Assembly (NCBI GenBank): GCA_902764575.1
Contig: CACWWI010000004.1
Coordinates: 1-35,551, forward strand
Length of the DNA stretch: 35,551 nt
Source: an uncultured Coriobacteriaceae bacterium
GTDB taxonomy: Bacteria > Actinomycetota > Coriobacteriia > Coriobacteriales > Eggerthellaceae
Reading direction: 5' to 3'
Position 1 is the first letter of the stretch. Every line of letters starts with the position of its first letter. This document shows positions 9,194 to 17,749 of this stretch, in pieces. The notes beneath the pieces are model-generated. The model was given only the letters and a program-made list of their open reading frames with translations. It had not been told where the DNA came from and made no database searches. Both the position numbers and the translations under genes were made by a program.

Positions 9194-9440
9194 TGTTTAA
9201 CCTCCGTTTGCATAGCGTTCCGCACAGTAAAAAACTACCATAGAAACCCGCCGACTGGCCAAAAACACACGTTTGGAAACAAATCAGGATGGCTCAGTCA
9301 CAATTCGACCGTGGAATATCCACAGTTCAGGCCCAAATTGTGCATGCATCTACCACATACACAACATGATGTGGAACATGCCGGGCCCGCAATGTTCGGC
9401 AGTTAACCCGCTTCTAAAGCCCTCTGCCGGCCCTTCAAAA

Positions 9441-9466
9441 CGAAAGCCCCCATGCGGGGGCTTTCG
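9441..9466 (-). terminator. Rho-independent terminator of NlpC/P60 paralogue 2
   Basis: An 11-bp perfect stem, CGAAAGCCCCC with GGGGGCTTTCG, closes a 4-nt loop and is followed on the minus strand by TTTT. It starts 20 nt past the stop of the gene ending at 9487. It should separate transcription of the two peptidase paralogues. Confidence 0.9.
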
Positions 9467-9486
9467 AAGCTCGTCGATGCGCTGCG

Positions 9487-10590
9487 TTAGTTCGCGCTCA
9501 CGAAGAACCCGCCCTTCGAGGGATCGTACGTGGTCTCCGCTACACCGCGGGACTCGTCGATCGCGTGGATGAGCGTTCCCTCGCCCGAGTAGATGGCGAC
9601 ATGGCCAAGGTCGGGGCTGATGTAGAGGTCGCCTGCCTGGGGCTCGGACACGCGCGTGTAGTTCGCGAACGAATACGAGGTGCCCAAGCGCGTGTTGGAC
9701 CCGGTGAGGGCGTAGCTCACGAGGCCGGAGCAGTCGAAGCCGCCGTCCGACCCGCCGACGCCGCCCCACACGTAATTCGAGCCGATCATGGCACGGGCGC
9801 GGTCGACGACCGCGTTGCCCGTTGCGGCGCTGTAGGCGCCCGCCGACTCGTACACCTGGCCGGTCTGGATGTCGGTAACCGTGCCGTCGTCGTTCACATA
9901 ACCGCCCTCGGTCACGTAACCGTTGGCGTTAGCACCGTATGCCGCGTAGGCAGCCGCCTGCTCCTGCAGGTAGAGCTCCTGCGCCTCGGCGCTCAGCTGG
10001 TTGAAGGTGGCTTCCATCTCCTGGACGAGAGCCTCGGCCTCGTGGTACTTGTCGGAGGCCTCCTTGGACTTCTGCTCGGCGATCGCAGCCTGCTTCTCGT
10101 ACTCGGCCTCTTCTTCCTTAACCTTCTCGAAGAGGACCTTCGCCTGAGCGGAAAGCTGCGCGTCGTTCTCGTTCATGCGGTTGAGCAGGTCCCAGTTCTG
10201 GGCGAACTCGTCCCAGCTGGCCGCCCCGAGCAACAGGTCGAGGAACGACGTGTTACCGCTGCGGTACATGTCGCGCGCACGGTCGCCGAGCCTCGCCTGG
10301 ATATCGGCGATTTCGCCCTTGAGCTCGTCGATACGCCCCTGGGCCTCCTTGGCCTTCGTGTTTGCCGCCTCGTATTCGGTGAGCGCCTGGATGTAGGCAT
10401 TCGACGCCTCGTCGAGCGTGGCCTGCATGGCGTTGAGCTCGTTCATCACGCTCTCAGCCTCCGCGGCCTTCTCGGCGGCAGTCACGGCATAGGCGGGGCT
10501 GGCGGGGAGCAGGCATGCGAACGCGAGCGCGGCGGCGATGGCCACCAGAGAGCATGCCCCTACAAACTTAACCTGGGTAGTGCACTTCAT
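9487..10590 (-). CDS. Secreted coiled-coil NlpC/P60 peptidoglycan hydrolase (paralogue 2)
   Basis: This predicted secreted cell-wall endopeptidase has 367 residues from the ATG at 10590, chosen because GGAGGG lies upstream and a signal peptide follows directly (hydrophobic 10-30, PAYA cleavage region at 32-35). A Glu/Ala-rich coiled coil covers about 36-212, then a Tyr/Gly-rich linker, then NlpC/P60 (about 260-367) with C287 in FDCSGLVSY, H330 in LGHVAIYSGEG and H342. It shares with paralogue 1 the coiled-coil segment around LGDRARDMYRSGNTSFLDLLLGA and the phrase SGLVSYxLTGSxTRLGT, so the pair arose by duplication. Linker and C terminus differ, which could mean different regulation or substrate. 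It ends in its own terminator. Confidence 0.92.
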   Translation of the reverse strand: MKCTTQVKFVGACSLVAIAAALAFACLLPASPAYAVTAAEKAAEAESVMNELNAMQATLDEASNAYIQALTEYEAANTKAKEAQGRIDELKGEIADIQARLGDRARDMYRSGNTSFLDLLLGAASWDEFAQNWDLLNRMNENDAQLSAQAKVLFEKVKEEEAEYEKQAAIAEQKSKEASDKYHEAEALVQEMEATFNQLSAEAQELYLQEQAAAYAAYGANANGYVTEGGYVNDDGTVTDIQTGQVYESAGAYSAATGNAVVDRARAMIGSNYVWGGVGGSDGGFDCSGLVSYALTGSNTRLGTSYSFANYTRVSEPQAGDLYISPDLGHVAIYSGEGTLIHAIDESRGVAETTYDPSKGGFFVSAN

Positions 10591-10690
10591 ACGTGAATCC
10601 CTCCGTTTCCGGTGTCGTTCAGCATTGAAAAGGGTACCAAACATATGTGGAGAAATGAGCACAACTCGCCACTTATGGTGAGAATCTTGT

Positions 10691-10730
10691 CCCATTTTCC
10701 GCCCTGACCTTTGCGTATGAGGAAAATGGG
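10691..10730. promoter_or_regulatory. 10-bp perfect inverted repeat upstream of paralogue 2
   Basis: CCCATTTTCC (10691-10700) and GGAAAATGGG (10721-10730) are perfect inverted repeats with a 20-nt spacer. They lie in the 240-nt gap between metG and the NlpC/P60 gene, about 100 nt upstream of the latter's start. A related CCTCATTTTC occurs near 10773. The function is unknown; an operator or part of a promoter region is possible. Confidence 0.4.
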
Positions 10731-10830
10731 TGTTTCTCGTTTCAGCCAGGTGAGCTGCACCGATATGCCGTTCCTCATTTTCGGGCCACAAGGCCCCTCG
10801 CCTTCGCGCGGGATGTCGAGGGGCACGCGT

Positions 10831-12819
10831 CTAGAAGAAGTCGTAGCGCGGAGGCAGCTCTTCCACCACATGGCCTTCAGGCGCCGGATCGAGCTCGCCG
10901 AGCGTCGCGAAAGCGTGGTCCCAGGAGAAGAACGCCTGCTGGTCGAAGCGCAGTTTCGCGCAGATGTCCTCGCAGCCCGCGGGCACGACCGGGTGCATCA
11001 GCAGCGAGCAGATCCACAGGAGATACGCGGAGTCGACGAGCACTTGCTCGCGGGCTGCGGCATCGTCGGCAGACTCCGCCGCCGATATGCCGTCGGCCCA
11101 ATGCTTGTTGGCGTAGCGGATGAACTCGTCCATGAGCGACATCACCGTGTGCAGCTCGGCCTTCTTCATGGTGCGGTCGTAATCGGACAGCGCCTTGCGC
11201 GCGCGCTCGACCACCTCGGGCGTCGGGTCGCCGGCGGGCAGCACGCCCCCGAAGTTGCGCTTGGCCTCGTAGAGCACGCTGCGCGCGAGGCGGTTGAACA
11301 CGTTCGAGAGCAGCTTGGACTCCTTGAGCGCCGGGTCGGCCACACGGGTGTCGTTGCGCACGGCCTCGTCGGGCTCGAACGCCTTCGGCTTGAAGCCGAC
11401 CGATTTCTGCCCCAGGCCCAATGCCAGGAAATGCGCGCGCAGCTGCTCGCACGTGTAGTGCTCGAGCAGCTCGTCGGCCGTGGGCGGCTTCACCGTGCCC
11501 GATGACGACGCCTTCTTGTTGCCCAGCAGCACGTGATAGTTCGCGATGAGGCGCGTCTGGCGCATCGGGTGCTCGGAGGGCTCGTGGAAGAAGATGTCGC
11601 CGGGGCGCAGCGCCTCCCACATGGCCGGTTGCGCCACGCCGTAGAAGTACAGGTTGTCCTGGCCGATGAACTGGTAGACGCACGCGTCGTCGGCGCACCA
11701 GAAATCGCGCCAGCTGCCCGCGGGCAGGCCGCGCGCATCGTTTGCGGCGATGGTGAACGAGATGGGCGCCCACAGGCTCTCGGGCCAGCACCATACGGTG
11801 AGCCCCTCCACCCCGTCGATGACCGGCGCCTTCACGCCCCACTCGATGTTGCCGGTAATGCGGAACGGCACGAGCGCCTTGCCCGTGCGGAAGCGTAGGC
11901 CGGCGCGGCGCAGCACGTCGCGAGCGGCGTCGCGCTCCCCGATGGTCGCGAACTCAACTTCGAACGATGCCTTGCCCTTCTCGGGCTCGCGCACCTCGTG
12001 CGGGGGCAGCTGGCCGGCAACGCCGTCGAACAGCTCGCGCTCGTCGTTCTTCACGTAGATGATGGGCGCGCCCAGGAACTCGGCGCACGTTTGCGGCACG
12101 ATGGCGCGGACGTCCGGGTCCTTCTCGAGCTCGGCCACATGCCCGCGCAGGAAGTCGCGAAACGCCGGCAGGTCGAAGTACCAGTTGGCAACGGGACGCA
12201 TCTCGGGCACGGTGCCGGTGACGGTCGAGCGCGGCGCGATGAGCTCCTCGGGAGCGTAGCTGTGACCCAGGTCGCACTCGTCGGCGTAGCCTTTCTCCGA
12301 CTTGCAGCCCTGCACGGGGCAGCGGCCGACGACCTGGCGGCCGTTCAGGTAGATGCCGGCCTCGGCGTCGTAGAACTGCTGCGTCTCCTCGAGGTGCAGC
12401 CAACCGTTCTCGTGGAGCCGGCGGATGATGTTGTCGGTGAGCTCCTGGTGGCATTCGCCCGCGTGGCCGATGCCCGAGCCCTCGTAGATGTCGAGGCTGA
12501 TGTCGTAGGCGTCGAGCGTCGCCGCCTGCGCATCGTGGTTGCGCTGCACGTACTCGGCGATGGTGCCCGTGAACTCGCCCGCTTCCACCAGTTTGCGGTA
12601 GCCCTCGTCGATGGGCGACCCGAAGCAGTCGGTGCCGCAGACGAAGCGCACGTTGTCGGCACCGATGCGGTCGCGCAGGAAGCGCGCGTAGCAGTCGGCC
12701 GGCACGAACACGCCGGCGATATGGCCGAAATGCAACGGCTTGTTTCCGTAGGGCATGCCCGCCGTAACCACCGCGCGGCGCGGCCACTCCTGCAGCTCGA
12801 ATGAATTCGAAGAGGTCAT
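10831..12819 (-). CDS. metG: Methionyl-tRNA synthetase-like class I tRNA ligase
   Basis: This enzyme charges tRNA-Met or is a close paralogue of one that does. The 662 residues begin with the catalytic fold: TAGMPYGNKPLHFGH, with the HIGH-type signature HFGH at 30-33, and FVCGTDCFGSPI. A metal-binding knuckle region follows (CPVQGC, then CDLGH), then ELIAPRSTVTG and WYFDLPAF as in MetRS. FIGQDNLYFYG and an anticodon-binding helical domain come next. Where KMSKS is expected there is KKASSS (435-440), so the first Lys and a Ser remain but the loop is unusual. No C-terminal OB-fold tRNA-binding domain is present. It starts 29 nt after sppA with GAGGGGAG upstream, so both genes probably share a transcript. 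Confidence 0.82.
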   Translation of the reverse strand: MTSSNSFELQEWPRRAVVTAGMPYGNKPLHFGHIAGVFVPADCYARFLRDRIGADNVRFVCGTDCFGSPIDEGYRKLVEAGEFTGTIAEYVQRNHDAQAATLDAYDISLDIYEGSGIGHAGECHQELTDNIIRRLHENGWLHLEETQQFYDAEAGIYLNGRQVVGRCPVQGCKSEKGYADECDLGHSYAPEELIAPRSTVTGTVPEMRPVANWYFDLPAFRDFLRGHVAELEKDPDVRAIVPQTCAEFLGAPIIYVKNDERELFDGVAGQLPPHEVREPEKGKASFEVEFATIGERDAARDVLRRAGLRFRTGKALVPFRITGNIEWGVKAPVIDGVEGLTVWCWPESLWAPISFTIAANDARGLPAGSWRDFWCADDACVYQFIGQDNLYFYGVAQPAMWEALRPGDIFFHEPSEHPMRQTRLIANYHVLLGNKKASSSGTVKPPTADELLEHYTCEQLRAHFLALGLGQKSVGFKPKAFEPDEAVRNDTRVADPALKESKLLSNVFNRLARSVLYEAKRNFGGVLPAGDPTPEVVERARKALSDYDRTMKKAELHTVMSLMDEFIRYANKHWADGISAAESADDAAAREQVLVDSAYLLWICSLLMHPVVPAGCEDICAKLRFDQQAFFSWDHAFATLGELDPAPEGHVVEELPPRYDFF

Positions 12820-12848
12820 CGCTCTCCCCTCTCGTGGTTTCTCTGGGC

Positions 12849-13979
12849 CTACAGGAGGCCCGCCTTGCGTGCGAGGTCGGCCAGTTCGGCGAACTTGGCA
12901 AGGTCCTCGGCAGAACTCTTCTCCTTGCCCAGGAGGCCGGATAGGCTCGTCAGGTCGTAGCTCGACAGGTAGAGCTCCGTTGTGTCGTAACTGGAGATGC
13001 CCGCGAGCTCGGCAGCCTTGTCGAAGGCATCCTCGCGCGTTCCCACGGCATCGGCAAGCCCGTTGGCCACCGCATCGTCGCCCGTGAACGGCATGCCCGT
13101 CGCAACGGCCTTCACCTGCTCCTCGGTCATGCCGCGCCCCTCCATGACGTTGCGGATGAACATGTTGTTGATCTTGTCGACCATGTCCTGGTAGTACGCG
13201 CGTTCCTCGTCGGTGAGCGGGCGGTAGCCGTACGACGAGTCCTTGCTGTCCGACGAGGTGATGACGTCCATGTTGATGCCGAGCATGTCGAGCAGGCCCG
13301 AGAGGTCGGTCAGCTGCATGGCGGTGCCGATGGCGCCGATCTCGGTAGAGTGCGCGACGTAGATGTAGTCAGACTGGGCCGAGATCATGTAGGCCGCGGA
13401 AGCGTTGATCGAAGCGCTCGAGACGACGACGGGCTTGCTGAACCCCTTGAGGTACTCGGACATCTCCTCGCCTGCGGTCGCAGTACCGCCACCCGAGTTC
13501 ACGCGGATGACGAGCGCCTTGATGTGGGAGTCGTCCTCCGCCTCGTCGAGCAGCTCCTTGAAGCCCTCAGGGCTGCACACCGTGCCGTCGTACTGGATGG
13601 TTCCGTCGAGGTTTATGAGCGCGACCGTGTCGGTCGTCAGCTTCTGCTTGCTGTACGAGCTGCCGAGCGTGGCAACCGCATCGCTGCACGCCTTCACGCA
13701 GAAGGCCGTGAACGCGAAGAGGCACACGATGAGCACGATGGCGACAATCCACCCGCGTGACTTCTTCTGGGAGGGCGCCGGCTGGACGGGAGCGGCGACA
13801 TAGGGCTGCGGCCCCGGATACGGCGCCTGGAACGGCGGCTGCCCGCCATACGGGGGCTGGTACCCCCTGGGGGGTTGGCCGCCAGCTGGAGGTGCCTGCT
13901 GCGGTCGAGGCGCTGGGCGCGGCTGCACCGGCTGCTGCGGAGCCGGCTGCTCGTTCAGGTTCTCGTCGTTGTTGGGCAT
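12849..13979 (-). CDS. sppA: Signal peptide peptidase SppA (membrane serine protease)
   Basis: This is a predicted membrane-anchored protease that degrades leftover signal peptides. The ATG at 13979, with GGAGG just upstream, gives 376 residues: a Pro/Gln-rich cytoplasmic tail (about 10-70), one membrane segment (about 76-97) and an S49-family domain (about 118-340). The NSGGG loop is at 161-165. The Ser nucleophile is probably S194 in NASAAYMIS and the general-base Lys K246 in SSDSKDSSYG, matching the short Bacillus-type Ser-Lys enzyme. The Pro-rich tail is not typical of the family and could be an interaction segment. It precedes metG in a likely two-gene unit. Confidence 0.92.
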   Translation of the reverse strand: MPNNDENLNEQPAPQQPVQPRPAPRPQQAPPAGGQPPRGYQPPYGGQPPFQAPYPGPQPYVAAPVQPAPSQKKSRGWIVAIVLIVCLFAFTAFCVKACSDAVATLGSSYSKQKLTTDTVALINLDGTIQYDGTVCSPEGFKELLDEAEDDSHIKALVIRVNSGGGTATAGEEMSEYLKGFSKPVVVSSASINASAAYMISAQSDYIYVAHSTEIGAIGTAMQLTDLSGLLDMLGINMDVITSSDSKDSSYGYRPLTDEERAYYQDMVDKINNMFIRNVMEGRGMTEEQVKAVATGMPFTGDDAVANGLADAVGTREDAFDKAAELAGISSYDTTELYLSSYDLTSLSGLLGKEKSSAEDLAKFAELADLARKAGLL

Positions 13980-14035
13980 GGTGCCTCCGTCTTGAGAGTC
14001 TCGATACATAACCGCATATTGTACCCCATGAAAAA

Positions 14036-14074
14036 GCGATGGGCCAAAGGGAACGCTCCCCTTCGGCCCATCGC
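14036..14074 (-). terminator. Rho-independent terminator after the DUF4956 gene
   Basis: The arms GCGATGGGCC (14036-14045) and GGCCCATCGC (14065-14074) form a 10-bp stem, extended inward by AAGGG/CCCTT. On the minus strand five Ts follow. It lies 20 nt past the stop of the DUF4956 gene and upstream of sppA. Confidence 0.93.
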
Positions 14075-14094
14075 GGCGACTCTGTTCGAGCGCC

Positions 14095-14787
14095 CTACAG
14101 CTGCTCGCGGCGCGCCTTCGGACTGCCGAGCGAAATCTTCAGGTTGCCGTTGAGGCAGCGCAGCTCGTCGATCATGCGCTTCTCCAGCCCCGCATCCTTC
14201 ATGGCAACGCGGTACTCCAGCTGGTAGAGGCTACCCATGTTGGTAGTGCTCACGTTCTCGAGCTCGTAGGAGCGCGTGTAGCTTCCGAGCACGTCGTCGA
14301 ATGCACCCTCGAACTCCAGGTCTTCCGGCGTCGTGATCTTGAGCAGCTTGCTCGCCTCGCGAGGCTGGCCGAACGGCGTGGTGACGTACAGGATGTTGAA
14401 CACGCCGACCACGACGGTGAGGATGGCCGCCACGCCGATGTAACCCATGCCCGTGGCCAAGCCGATCGCCATAGCCAGGAACACGCTCCCGATATCCTTG
14501 GCCGTACCCGCGATGGAGCGGAAACGCACGAGGTTGAACACGCCCATAACCGCCACGCCCGCGCCCAAGTTGCCGTTGACGAGCGTAATGACCATCTGCA
14601 CGATAACGGGAAGCAGCGCCAACGTGATGACGAAGTTCTTTGAGTAGTCGTGCTTGTACATGTAAATGAGGGCGCCGATGAGACCGAGCACGATCGAGGC
14701 GAGCGTGCACCACATGAACCCAGCCGTAGTAACCGTAGCCATGGCCGACTCAGTAGTCCCCAGCACCGAAGTGAAGAGCAAATCCAT
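14095..14787 (-). CDS. DUF4956 family membrane protein
   Basis: This is a 230-residue membrane protein of the DUF4956 family, whose function is not established. It shows at least four hydrophobic segments (about 22-44, 53-72, 75-92 region, and 102-135), a conserved-looking VFNLVRFRSIAGTAKDIGSVFLAM stretch typical of the family, and a soluble C-terminal domain (about 140-230). DUF4956 genes often sit beside VTC-domain genes; here the VTC gene is 4 kb away, pointing the other way, with a repeat-flanked block between. The ATG is preceded by GGAAGGA. It has its own terminator. A link to polyphosphate metabolism would be inference from gene neighbourhood only. Confidence 0.85.
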   Translation of the reverse strand: MDLLFTSVLGTTESAMATVTTAGFMWCTLASIVLGLIGALIYMYKHDYSKNFVITLALLPVIVQMVITLVNGNLGAGVAVMGVFNLVRFRSIAGTAKDIGSVFLAMAIGLATGMGYIGVAAILTVVVGVFNILYVTTPFGQPREASKLLKITTPEDLEFEGAFDDVLGSYTRSYELENVSTTNMGSLYQLEYRVAMKDAGLEKRMIDELRCLNGNLKISLGSPKARREQL

Positions 14788-14803
14788 GATCAGTTCCTTC
14801 CCA

Positions 14804-14824
14804 TTCCAGTTCTTCCAACTGGAA
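14804..14824 (-). promoter_or_regulatory. Inverted repeat in the leader of the DUF4956 gene
   Basis: TTCCAGTT (14804-14811) and AACTGGAA (14817-14824) are perfect 8-bp inverted repeats around a 5-nt spacer. They lie 17-37 nt upstream of the ATG, between a possible -10 (TACCAT, minus strand, 14829-14834) and the ribosome binding site. This could be an operator or an mRNA hairpin. Confidence 0.4.
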
Positions 14825-14888
14825 CGGAATGGTACAAGGGCAACCTTAAGTCATCCTGAAACCCCGTGCGCCCCTCCGGTCATTTTCT

Positions 14889-15138
14889 TCAAGCGGAAGA
14901 GCGTAGCCCGAGCATGGCGCCGGCACCTCCCCTCCGCGCCCCTCTGAGCGCCGCCTTCCAACCGCGCCCACAAAGAAATCGGCCAAGTCCAGTAAGCGCC
15001 GTACGGCCCCTATAAGAGGAGAACCATTCCCGCGTAGTTCGGCCGATTTCAAAAGCGCGGTTGGAAGGCGGAGAAAAGCGAAGCGGGGCGCGGAGGGGAG
15101 GTGCCGGCGCCATGCTCGGGCGGACAGGAGGACAGACG
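14889..15138 (-). repeat. Palindromic intergenic repeat, copy B (complete)
   Basis: This fills most of the 351-nt gene-free gap between the DUF4956 and histidine kinase genes. Its 36-nt outer arms (14907-14942 and 15085-15120) are perfectly complementary. The inner arms CGCCTTCCAACCGCG (14952-14966) and CGCGGTTGGAAGGCG (15056-15070) pair perfectly, as do AAATCGGCC (14976-14984) and GGCCGATTT (15041-15049). The centre is 56 nt, as in copies A and C. The right end, CGGGCGGACAGGAGGACAGACGC, runs up to the histidine kinase stop codon. The left flank (14829-14865) is similar to the flank of copy C. No coding function is apparent. Confidence 0.9.
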
Positions 15139-16530
15139 CTACTCGATTGGGAGAGTAACAGTAAATGTCGTACCAGTTGAGGTGCTGCTTGCGCAGGTGA
15201 TGTCGCCTTCGTGCTCGCGGGCTATCTCGCGGGCGATGGCGAGGCCCAGGCCGTAGCCGCCCGTCCCTGATGTGCGAGCCTTGTCGGTGCGGTAGAAGCG
15301 GTCGAAGATGTGGGGCAGGTCCTCGGACGCGATGGTCGAGCCCGTGTTGCGTATCGCGAGCGTCGAGACGCCGCCCGCGGACGACAGGCTCACGGTTACC
15401 TCGCCGCCGTCGTCGACGTACTTGAGCGCGTTCTCGATGAGAGTGGAAACCATCTTGCGCAGCCTCTGGGAGTCGCCGTTCACCCGCAAGTTCTCGGCTA
15501 TGTCGCTCTCAAGCGTGCAGCCGCGCTCGAATGCGACCGATTCGAACTGCAGCACCAGGCCGTCCACAAGATCGCTGTAGTCGAGCTGTTCGTGCTGGAT
15601 GCTGCTGCGCGATTCCACCTGCGCCAGCTCGAGCATCTCGTTCACGAGGCCCTGCATGTTCTCGGCCTCGATCTGCGTGCTCTCGATCCATTGGCTCTGG
15701 CTCGCTATGCTCGACTCGGGGTGCTTGAGCAGGATCGATGTGTTCGCGAGCACCACGGTGAGCGGCGTCTTGAGCTCGTGGGAGGCGTCGGCCACGAACT
15801 GCCGTTGGGCCGTCCAGGCCTCCTCGACGGGCCGCAGCGCCCATTGGGACAGCTTGAGAGAGATAAGGAAGAACACCGCGAGCACCACCAGCGCGGCGAT
15901 GGCAAGCGTCAGCGCGAGGGGCTGCCAGCTCGCCGTGGATGTCGTGTCGGCGAAGGCGACGTACGTCGTCGTCTCGACCGTGCGCTTCTGGTAGTGCAGG
16001 CCCAGGTCGTCGAACGTCCCCGTTCCGTCGCTCACCGCGAGCACGCGCGTCGATGCCGTCGAGAGCACGTTCTCGTCGATTTCGGCGGTGGCGAAGCCGG
16101 AAACGAGATCGAGCTCGGCGGTCTCGGACGTCTTCGTCACCTGATACACGGCAACGGGAACCAGGTCGCGCCCTTCCCTGCCCTCGCCGCCGATGCGGGG
16201 GCCTTGGAACTGGGAACCGCCGGCGGCCTGTGCGCCGTCTGGGCCCCCATCGCCCTTCGGATGGCCATCGCGGCCATCGAACGCACCCGGCCCTTCGGAC
16301 GATGCGCTCGAGCTGCTCCCGCTGGAGAAGCTCCCCTGCGATGCGTCGAAATCGGGACCGCCGCTCCAGCCCTCGGCGGCGCGGTTGAGCGCGTTCATCA
16401 TGGCCACGTCGACACTCGACATCGCGCGCTGGTACTCGCTCACGCAGATTCCCGTGAACACGAGCGCCAGCACCACGGCCACGGACGCCATGACGATCGC
16501 GATGAACTTTATGCGCAGCTTGCGGAGCAT
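15139..16530 (-). CDS. Sensor histidine kinase
   Basis: This is a membrane sensor kinase of 463 residues, the likely partner of the OmpR-type regulator encoded upstream. It has a membrane segment at about 8-30, an extracytoplasmic region (31-200) with a Gly/Ser/Asp-rich low-complexity part (60-120), and a second membrane segment (203-226). A short linker leads to the HisKA domain with phospho-accepting H251 in ASHELKTPL. The ATPase domain follows, with N-box LIENALKYVDDGGEV, LPHIFDRFYR, and GYGLGLAIARE. The ATG lies 3 nt past the metA stop, with GGAG inside the metA end, suggesting coupling. The signal cannot be read from the sequence. Repeat copy B follows its stop codon. Confidence 0.93.
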   Translation of the reverse strand: MLRKLRIKFIAIVMASVAVVLALVFTGICVSEYQRAMSSVDVAMMNALNRAAEGWSGGPDFDASQGSFSSGSSSSASSEGPGAFDGRDGHPKGDGGPDGAQAAGGSQFQGPRIGGEGREGRDLVPVAVYQVTKTSETAELDLVSGFATAEIDENVLSTASTRVLAVSDGTGTFDDLGLHYQKRTVETTTYVAFADTTSTASWQPLALTLAIAALVVLAVFFLISLKLSQWALRPVEEAWTAQRQFVADASHELKTPLTVVLANTSILLKHPESSIASQSQWIESTQIEAENMQGLVNEMLELAQVESRSSIQHEQLDYSDLVDGLVLQFESVAFERGCTLESDIAENLRVNGDSQRLRKMVSTLIENALKYVDDGGEVTVSLSSAGGVSTLAIRNTGSTIASEDLPHIFDRFYRTDKARTSGTGGYGLGLAIAREIAREHEGDITCASSTSTGTTFTVTLPIE

Positions 16531-16533
16531 GCA

Positions 16534-17661
16534 TCATCTCCAGGGGTCGGGCTCGAACAGCGGGGGATCCTCGCGACGGTCGGAATACGGGTCGTAGCCG
16601 TCGTCGTCCTCGTTGGGCGCGCGCAGGTACTCGGACACCCGCGGCTTCTGCTCGTCGGGTTCCCAGCGCAGCGGGCGCGTGGCGACCTCGGTCATACGCG
16701 CATCGGCCTCGGCGGCTTCGTCCGCGATCTTGTGCGTTTCCTCCAAGCCGACGCGGCGCACGTCGTAGGGGGTGGTCTGGTACACGTAGTAGTTCAGCCA
16801 GTTCGTGTAGAGCAGCTGCGCGTGCGCGCGCCAGTTCGACTTTGGCATGTTGTTGGGGTCGTCCCCCGGGAAGTAATGGCGCGGCACCGCGATGTCGAGG
16901 CCCTTCTTCACGTCGCGCTCGTACTCCCCGCCCAGCGTGGCGCGATCGTACTCGGGATGCCCGAACACGAAGAAGTTCCTGCTATCGGTGCTCTTGGCCG
17001 CGTACACGCCCGCCTCGTCGGATATCGCGAGCACCTCGAGGTCGGGATGTGCCTCGATGTCGCCGATGCGCACCTCGGTGTAGCGCGAATGCGGCGCCCA
17101 GAACGTGTCGTCGAAGCCGCGCAGCAGAGGCGAGGTCAGCTTGATCTGGCGATGCTCGAACACGCCTGACATCTTCTTGCTCAGCTCGTGCTTCGGCACG
17201 CCGTAGTGGTAGTAGATGCCCGCCTGGGCACCCCAGCAGATGTGCAGCGTGCTGTGCACGTTCGTGCGCGTCCACTCCATGATCGAGCAGAGCTCGGGCC
17301 AGTAGTCCACGTCCTCGAAGTCGAGCAGCTCGACGGGCGCGCCCGTGATGATCATGCCGTCGAAGCGCTCGTGCTGCACCTCGTCGAACGTGCGGTAGAA
17401 CGCCTCGAGATGCTGATCGGACACGTTCTTGTGGTCGTGGCTGGCCATGTGCATGAGCGTGATCTCGATCTGCAACGGGGTGTTCGACAGCTTGCGCAGG
17501 ATCTGCGTCTCGGTGGCGATCTTCGTGGGCATGAGGTTGAGCAGCACCACGCGCAGGGGACGGATGTCCTGGTGCATGGCGCGGTACTCCGTCATGACGA
17601 AGATGTTCTCGCTCGCCAGCAAGTCGGTCGCCGGCAACGCGTCGGGTATGCGGATGGGCAT
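16534..17661 (-). CDS. metA: Homoserine O-acyltransferase MetA (probable acetyltransferase)
   Basis: This enzyme activates homoserine by O-acylation, the first dedicated step of methionine synthesis. The 375 residues show the family's catalytic residues: C142 in ICWGAQAG, H235 and E237 in FGHPEYD. Position 111, in TGAPVE, is Glu; in this family Glu111 is linked to acetyl-CoA and Gly111 to succinyl-CoA, so an O-acetyltransferase is inferred. The C-terminal tail beyond about 310 is longer than E. coli MetA and acidic. The ATG has GAGGAAA upstream. The gene lies between a response regulator (88 nt upstream) and the histidine kinase (3 nt downstream), an unusual place for a biosynthetic gene. Confidence 0.95.
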   Translation of the reverse strand: MPIRIPDALPATDLLASENIFVMTEYRAMHQDIRPLRVVLLNLMPTKIATETQILRKLSNTPLQIEITLMHMASHDHKNVSDQHLEAFYRTFDEVQHERFDGMIITGAPVELLDFEDVDYWPELCSIMEWTRTNVHSTLHICWGAQAGIYYHYGVPKHELSKKMSGVFEHRQIKLTSPLLRGFDDTFWAPHSRYTEVRIGDIEAHPDLEVLAISDEAGVYAAKSTDSRNFFVFGHPEYDRATLGGEYERDVKKGLDIAVPRHYFPGDDPNNMPKSNWRAHAQLLYTNWLNYYVYQTTPYDVRRVGLEETHKIADEAAEADARMTEVATRPLRWEPDEQKPRVSEYLRAPNEDDDGYDPYSDRREDPPLFEPDPWR

Positions 17662-17749
17662 GGTTTCCTCGATTCGCCGTTTCAGTTGCGAGAGCTGATT
17701 GTATCGTAACTTCGCGCCGATGGGGACGCCTATCAGCCCTCTCGAGGCG

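Noticed and set aside
10793-10824. GCCCCTCG/CGAGGGGC as a terminator after metG.
   Set aside because: The 8-bp stem has a 16-nt loop and no T-run; it may fold but intrinsic termination is not supported.
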